From Pseudonocardia alaniniphila (GTDB lineage Bacteria > Actinomycetota > Actinomycetes > Mycobacteriales > Pseudonocardiaceae), in NCBI RefSeq assembly GCF_022524485.1, contig NZ_JAKXMK010000035.1, positions 1 through 64,000 of the forward strand: DNA of 64,000 nt, given 5' to 3'. Below the pieces are notes generated by a model. That model made no database searches and was not told where the DNA came from. It saw nothing but the letters and a program-made list of their open reading frames with translations. The translations under genes were made by a program, and so were the position numbers. Below, piece after piece: positions 60,816-64,000 of the stretch (the stretch's first letter is position 1; every line of letters starts with the position of its first letter).

Positions 60816-61307
60816 TCAGCCCTTCGTCTCGCGGACGTCCGTTCCCTGCTCGGCGAACGCCTTGAAGTCCAGCATGTGCTGTCGGGACTGCTTGCGGAAG
60901 GCACCGCGCATGAATGGCCCCACCAGTCGCAGCGGCAAGCTGCTGAACCGGTACTCGTTCTCGCTCTCCCACAGCGTCTTCTCGGGACCGGCTTCGATCA
61001 GGCGTTCACGCGCGGCGTTCCACATGCCGTTGCCGACGATTTCGCGGTCGAAGTGAACGACGCTGGCTCTTGGGATCCCGTGCAGGTTCGTCGGTTCCAG
61101 GCGCGTGATGGTCTCGGTGCACTCCATCTTCTGCTGCCCCATCTGCATCACGACGCGCGACTTGGTACCGACCTGCCCATGCGTCCCATTCAGCGGTTCG
61201 TGCAGCACCAGGCCTCGCAGCCACTTCGGCATGTGTGCGGGGTCGGCGAGGAGTTGGGCGACCTTCTCCTGCGGCAGGGCGATCTCGATCGAGACGGTGT
61301 ACTTCAT
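60816..61307 (-). CDS. SRPBCC-fold protein
   Basis: A 163-residue START/Bet v1-like (SRPBCC) protein: MKYTVSIEIALPQEKVAQLL, then ADPAHMPKWLRGLVLHEPL and the long C-terminal helix GPFMRGAFRKQSRQHMLDFK. Such proteins bind hydrophobic ligands. It lies inside the decayed element as cargo. Its upstream region (61356-61385) is AT-rich with TATAAG twice, 16 bases apart, unlike the rest of the window, which suggests foreign origin and possible regulator binding. Confidence 0.8.
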   Translation of the reverse strand: MKYTVSIEIALPQEKVAQLLADPAHMPKWLRGLVLHEPLNGTHGQVGTKSRVVMQMGQQKMECTETITRLEPTNLHGIPRASVVHFDREIVGNGMWNAARERLIEAGPEKTLWESENEYRFSSLPLRLVGPFMRGAFRKQSRQHMLDFKAFAEQGTDVRETKG

Positions 61308-61450
61308 GGCCGAGTGCTCCAGGTTCTCCTTGTGACGGGATGCGCACCAGCGCCAGCTTATATTAGCACGACCTTATATTTTTTCCGCCGCCAGCAGCGC
61401 GCATCTCGGCGGGCGACCTCGAACAACGCTGTCACCCGAAAAGGGCTCCT

Positions 61451-61804
61451 GTGCAGGAGCGGGCGGGACGTGTGGTCCCAGATGGGTCTCAGCGCGTCGA
61501 CGCTCTGTCGTTCGCGCACGACCACGGACTCGTGTTCCCGACCTCCATCGGGACCACGATGGAGCCGCGCAGTCTGAACCGGCACTTCGACGGCATCCGC
61601 ACGCGCGCCGGGCTTCCCTCCGTACGACTGAACGACTTCCGGCATACCGTCGGCATGCTGCTGCTGGAGCTGGATACCCCACCGCATGTCGTTCAGGCGA
61701 TCGCCCGGCATGCGGACCTCGACGTCACGTTGGGCATCTACGCCCATACGAACCTCGACGCGATGCGCGAAGCGCTCGACAGGATCGACTGGGTGATGAA
61801 GTGA
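61451..61804 (+). pseudogene. Tyrosine integrase, C-terminal fragment
   Basis: About 117 residues match the end of a phage-type tyrosine recombinase: SLNRHFDGIRTRAGLPSVRL, NDFRHTVGMLLLEL, then AIARHADLDVTLGIYAHT with the catalytic Tyr. The box I Arg region and the whole N-terminal half are missing, and the usual His of HDLRH is Asn. It is truncated and almost surely inactive. It ends 42 bases before the tRNA-Pro repeat unit. Confidence 0.85.
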
Positions 61805-61810
61805 GCACCC

Positions 61811-61831
61811 GTTGCTACACGGCTGCTACAT
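61811..61831 (+). repeat. 21-bp direct repeat, right copy (candidate integrase arm site)
   Basis: Identical to 60500-60520, lying between the integrase stop and the intact tRNA-Pro site. Confidence 0.6.
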
Positions 61832-61878
61832 CCGCCGGGTACGAACGGCCTGGTAGATCGTTGGTCAAGCTGTTGACC

Positions 61879-61955
61879 TGGTCGGGGTGGCGGGATTTGA
61901 ACCCACGGCCCCTCGCTCCCAAAGCGAGTGCGCTACCAAGCTGCGCCACACCCCG
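61879..61955 (-). tRNA. tRNA-Pro (UGG)
   Basis: A complete cloverleaf on the minus strand: acceptor CGGGGTG/CACCCCG, anticodon stem CTCGC/GCGAG with loop TTTGGGA (anticodon TGG), T-loop TTCAAAT and an encoded CCA end at 61879-61881. Its 3' end is the integration target of the adjacent element. The 327 bases from here to tRNA-Gly contain no gene. Confidence 0.97.
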
Positions 61956-62282
61956 TCGAACGAAGTCTATGCGTTCGCCATGAGTCGTGGCGTGCCGCCT
62001 CCCCGGGCGAGTTCCGACACCCGTCCTGATCAGAACGGGTACCGGCTGTGACAAGGTCAAAAGCGGACCCGCGGGCGGGTGGTTCGGCCCGCGGTGATGG
62101 ACTTCCGCGACCCCTGGCGTGTTCGAACCGTTCGATGCCTACGTGTCACGTGGCGCTTCGGCGCGGGGCTGAACCGATGACTCCCTCGCCATCGGCGGTG
62201 ACAGGGTGAACATGTGAGGTGCGGGGAGGATGCGTGGGGGAGTCCGCTAGGCTGGGCTCGTTCCTCGGACAACGAGGGGCAC

Positions 62283-62356
62283 GCGGGCGTAGCTCAATGG
62301 TAGAGCCCCAGTCTTCCAAACTGGCTACGCGGGTTCGATTCCCGTCGCCCGCTCCA
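62283..62356 (+). tRNA. tRNA-Gly (UCC)
   Basis: Complete cloverleaf: acceptor GCGGGCG/CGCCCGC, anticodon stem CCAGT/ACTGG with loop CTTCCAA (anticodon TCC), T-loop TTCGATT and encoded CCA. A TAGGCT -10 box lies about 31 bases upstream. Confidence 0.97.
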
Positions 62357-62426
62357 CCCGATCTACCAGCCATTACGGCGCCCACCCCCCCCGCCCTACG
62401 AACGGGCGCCGCATGGCTCTGTGCGA

Positions 62427-63441
62427 TTAGCTGGCTTCGGCGCCGTCCTCGGGGGCCTCGTCCTCGCCCGCCGTTGGCAGGCGTTCACGCTCGACCATCG
62501 CGGCCATCTCCTGCGCAATCCGGCGGTCCCGCTCGGTGCTCGCGTGTTGGTAGATCAGCGCCGCGCGCATCGAGCCGTGGCCCATGCGATGCATGAGTTC
62601 ACGGGTAGTGGCGCCGGGGTTGGCGGCGAGCTGGTTGCCGGTGTGTCGGAGGTCGTGGAAGTGGAAGCCGGCCGGGAGACCGGCCTTCACCACGGTCTCC
62701 GGCCACTTCGTCGCCCGGCCGAAGTTTCCGCGGCGGAGCATCGCGCCCCGCTCCCCTCGGAAGACCAGCCCTTCGGGGCCGGCGCCGGCATGGGGCTTGA
62801 TGTGGGTGCGCAGTTCCTCGACGAGGAATGGGGGTAGAGCGATATTGCGTACGCCAGCCGCCGACTTGGGCGGCCCCGCTTGCATACCCCCTCTGCTGAG
62901 CTGAGCGAGCCGACGGCGGACGTGCAGGGTCCCCGACGCCAGGTTCACGTCGCAGCGACGCAGTCCGACGAGCTCCCCCCAGCGCAGCCCGGTGAATGCG
63001 GCCGCCAGAACGAGAACGCGGAACCGATCAGGCATTCGGTCCGCGACCGCGAAGACCTGCCGGACAGTCGCGGTCGGACGCTCGAGCAGTCCGGTGCTCC
63101 CCGGCTCCCTTGATCCGACATGGGTTTCGCTTGATCCGGCCATCATCTACCGCGGTATTCAGAATGGCTCGGACCAGGCAGTACGCCTTGGCGGTGCGGT
63201 CCTCGGATCGCCCCTTGCTGAGCAGGGTGGGCCTCCAGGTCCGAACGACTCCGGTCGACAGTTCGGCCAGTTCGATCGAGCCGAGGAAGGGCTCAACGTG
63301 GTGTCGCGACAGCGCCGGACAGCGGGGGAGTCTCCCTTGGCCGCCATTGTCGAGTCGACCATCGAGAACGCGATCCTGCGCCCAGCAGAGCTTACTTGCC
63401 GCACTGCGCCGCTCCGTTATCGAACTGTCCAAGATCGACAC
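62427..63441 (-). pseudogene. Frameshifted tyrosine site-specific integrase
   Basis: The C-terminal part (62427 to about 63110) has a full catalytic set: Arg in TGLRWGEL, Lys in KSAAGVRNIALP, HDLRHT, His in MGHGS and Tyr in ALIYQHAS. The N-terminal core-binding part (RHHVEPFLGSIELAELSTG, AILNTAVDDGRIKRNPCRIK) lies in another frame upstream. The join is near 63095-63115, where RIKGAG should run into STGLLERPTATVR. A single-base indel therefore splits the gene. Sequence before RHHVEPF also looks degraded. The integrase sits between tRNA-Gly and the tRNA-Arg fragment. Confidence 0.82.
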
Positions 63442-63693
63442 CCCACCGCTTGACGCAGGACGTCAGCGTATGACGCCGGTCGCCCAGCAGATTGGCCTCT
63501 CTGCTGGGGTAACCATCACGACCCGGCACCACGCTCACGGCTGCCGGTCTGCCGCTGAATCCGCCCGCAGCGCGGACTCTTGCCCCACCTCATCTCGGAC
63601 TCGGGCCTGCGCCAGATTCGGGACCACGCCGTCCTCGACATCGAAACTGTGGATGGGGCGCAGAGTCGAGACGTGTACCTGTTCCCATCCTTG

Positions 63694-63740
63694 TGGTGCC
63701 CCCGGCAGGATTCGAACCTGCGCTCCGCCTCTGGAGGAAG
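63694..63740 (-). repeat. 3' part of an Arg-type tRNA (attachment-site remnant)
   Basis: On the minus strand the T-arm (GCAGG, TTCGAAT, CCTGC), the acceptor 3' strand CGGGGGC, a discriminator A and CCA are intact and match the common actinobacterial tRNA-Arg with a GCCCCCG acceptor. The part before the anticodon does not pair, and no D-arm or 5' acceptor strand is present. An incomplete tRNA next to an integrase is typical of an attachment-site scar. Confidence 0.65.
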
Positions 63741-64000
63741 GGCCTACGGGGCGATCGTCCGCGCGATCCCGTTACGTACAGTGTAGGAACAATGATCCCT
63801 CATCGTCCCTGATGCCGGCGTACTAACGAGCATTGGTCTGCGCACCCAAGGAGATCTGCCCCCGCGGAGCGGGGTGTCAGCGGTTGTTGGTGAACTGTTT
63901 CTGACTGGGCGGTATCAGCCTGCGGTGGAGCGAGTATCGCGGCGGGAAAGGTTTCGGGATGCACCGATGCGAGGCTGTCATGAGGATAAGCTTTACATTC
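63741..64000. other. Window end, no feature recognised
   Basis: The last 260 bases hold no supported gene. A short CCCCGC/GCGGGG hairpin lies near 63860. Confidence 0.4.

Larger units (their letters stand above)
60344..61955. mobile_element. Decayed integrated element at tRNA-Pro
   Basis: The ends are an incomplete copy of the tRNA-Pro 3' region (60344-60414) and the intact tRNA-Pro with its flank (61846-61955), in the same orientation with equal internal spacing. Inside are an SRPBCC gene and the C-terminal part of a tyrosine integrase, next to tRNA-Pro as expected. An identical 21-base sequence with two GCTACA words lies just inside each end. This is the layout of an integrative element that has lost most of its genes. 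Confidence 0.65.

Noticed and set aside
63838..64000. Possible insertion-sequence end at the right edge
   Set aside because: Composition changes slightly, but no terminal inverted repeat or transposase codons can be shown within the window.

Overview
The window is high-GC actinobacterial chromosome. GTG and TTG starts are common, several genes look leaderless, and there are mycothiol-family proteins and a Tat-exported amidase. The gene set fits a Pseudonocardiaceae-type (Pseudonocardia-like) actinomycete. That placement is inferred from gene content and base composition; no 16S rRNA gene is present.

Region 1 (1-10.9 kb) is the right part of a nonribosomal peptide locus. It holds the end of an NRPS (adenylation, carrier, thioesterase), a SyrP/TauD-type Fe(II)/2-oxoglutarate oxygenase, and an SbnB-like plus an SbnA-like enzyme that together should make L-2,3-diaminopropionate. 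About 1.35 kb of apparently non-coding DNA follows, then a 1029-residue protein with two near-identical carrier domains joined to the membrane/left-handed-beta-helix terminal domain of poly-amino-acid synthetases (Pls/PosA type) but with no adenylation domain. A membrane acyltransferase-like gene closes the region. This is the most unusual part of the window.

Region 2 (11-24 kb) is mostly household and surface functions: aminopeptidase N, an Rv2466c-like DsbA-fold protein, a CBS-pair protein, a secreted glycosidase-like/Rpf fusion, a PASTA-less Ser/Thr kinase, an asparagine-synthetase-type amidotransferase translationally coupled to an S9 peptidase, a luciferase-like oxidoreductase and an EF-hand protein.

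Region 3 (24-36.8 kb) has a RelE/Phd toxin-antitoxin pair, a glutamate-cysteine-ligase/ATP-grasp fusion, TenA, and an apparent operon of WYL regulator, MoeA-PBP fusion, Kup potassium transporter and ComB-like phosphatase. Divergent from the regulator is an FAD oxidase; a perfect dyad lies between them.

Region 4 (36.8-51.7 kb) carries a membrane-anchored hydrolase with a divergent ArsR-type regulator, a DUF981 protein, an ABC exporter behind a MerR-type 19-bp-spacer promoter, an Nramp-like transporter, a MobA-MoaD-like fusion, two AI-2E-type permeases (one at 35.4-36.8 kb), RpiB, Nei2, a P450/esterase pair, a HAD phosphatase and a leaderless 50-residue zinc-ribbon protein.

Region 5 (51.7-60.2 kb) has paired PH-domain membrane proteins with a divergent TetR, an acetamidase/formamidase, a cold-shock protein, CtaA, a TetR/P450 divergent pair, CutA and a DinB-fold protein.

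Region 6 (60.3-64 kb) is an integration hotspot. tRNA-Pro(UGG) has a decayed copy of its 3' end 1.5 kb away, bounding a small element with an integrase C-terminal fragment and candidate arm-type repeats. Next come tRNA-Gly(UCC), a frameshifted tyrosine integrase and the 3' part of an Arg-type tRNA.
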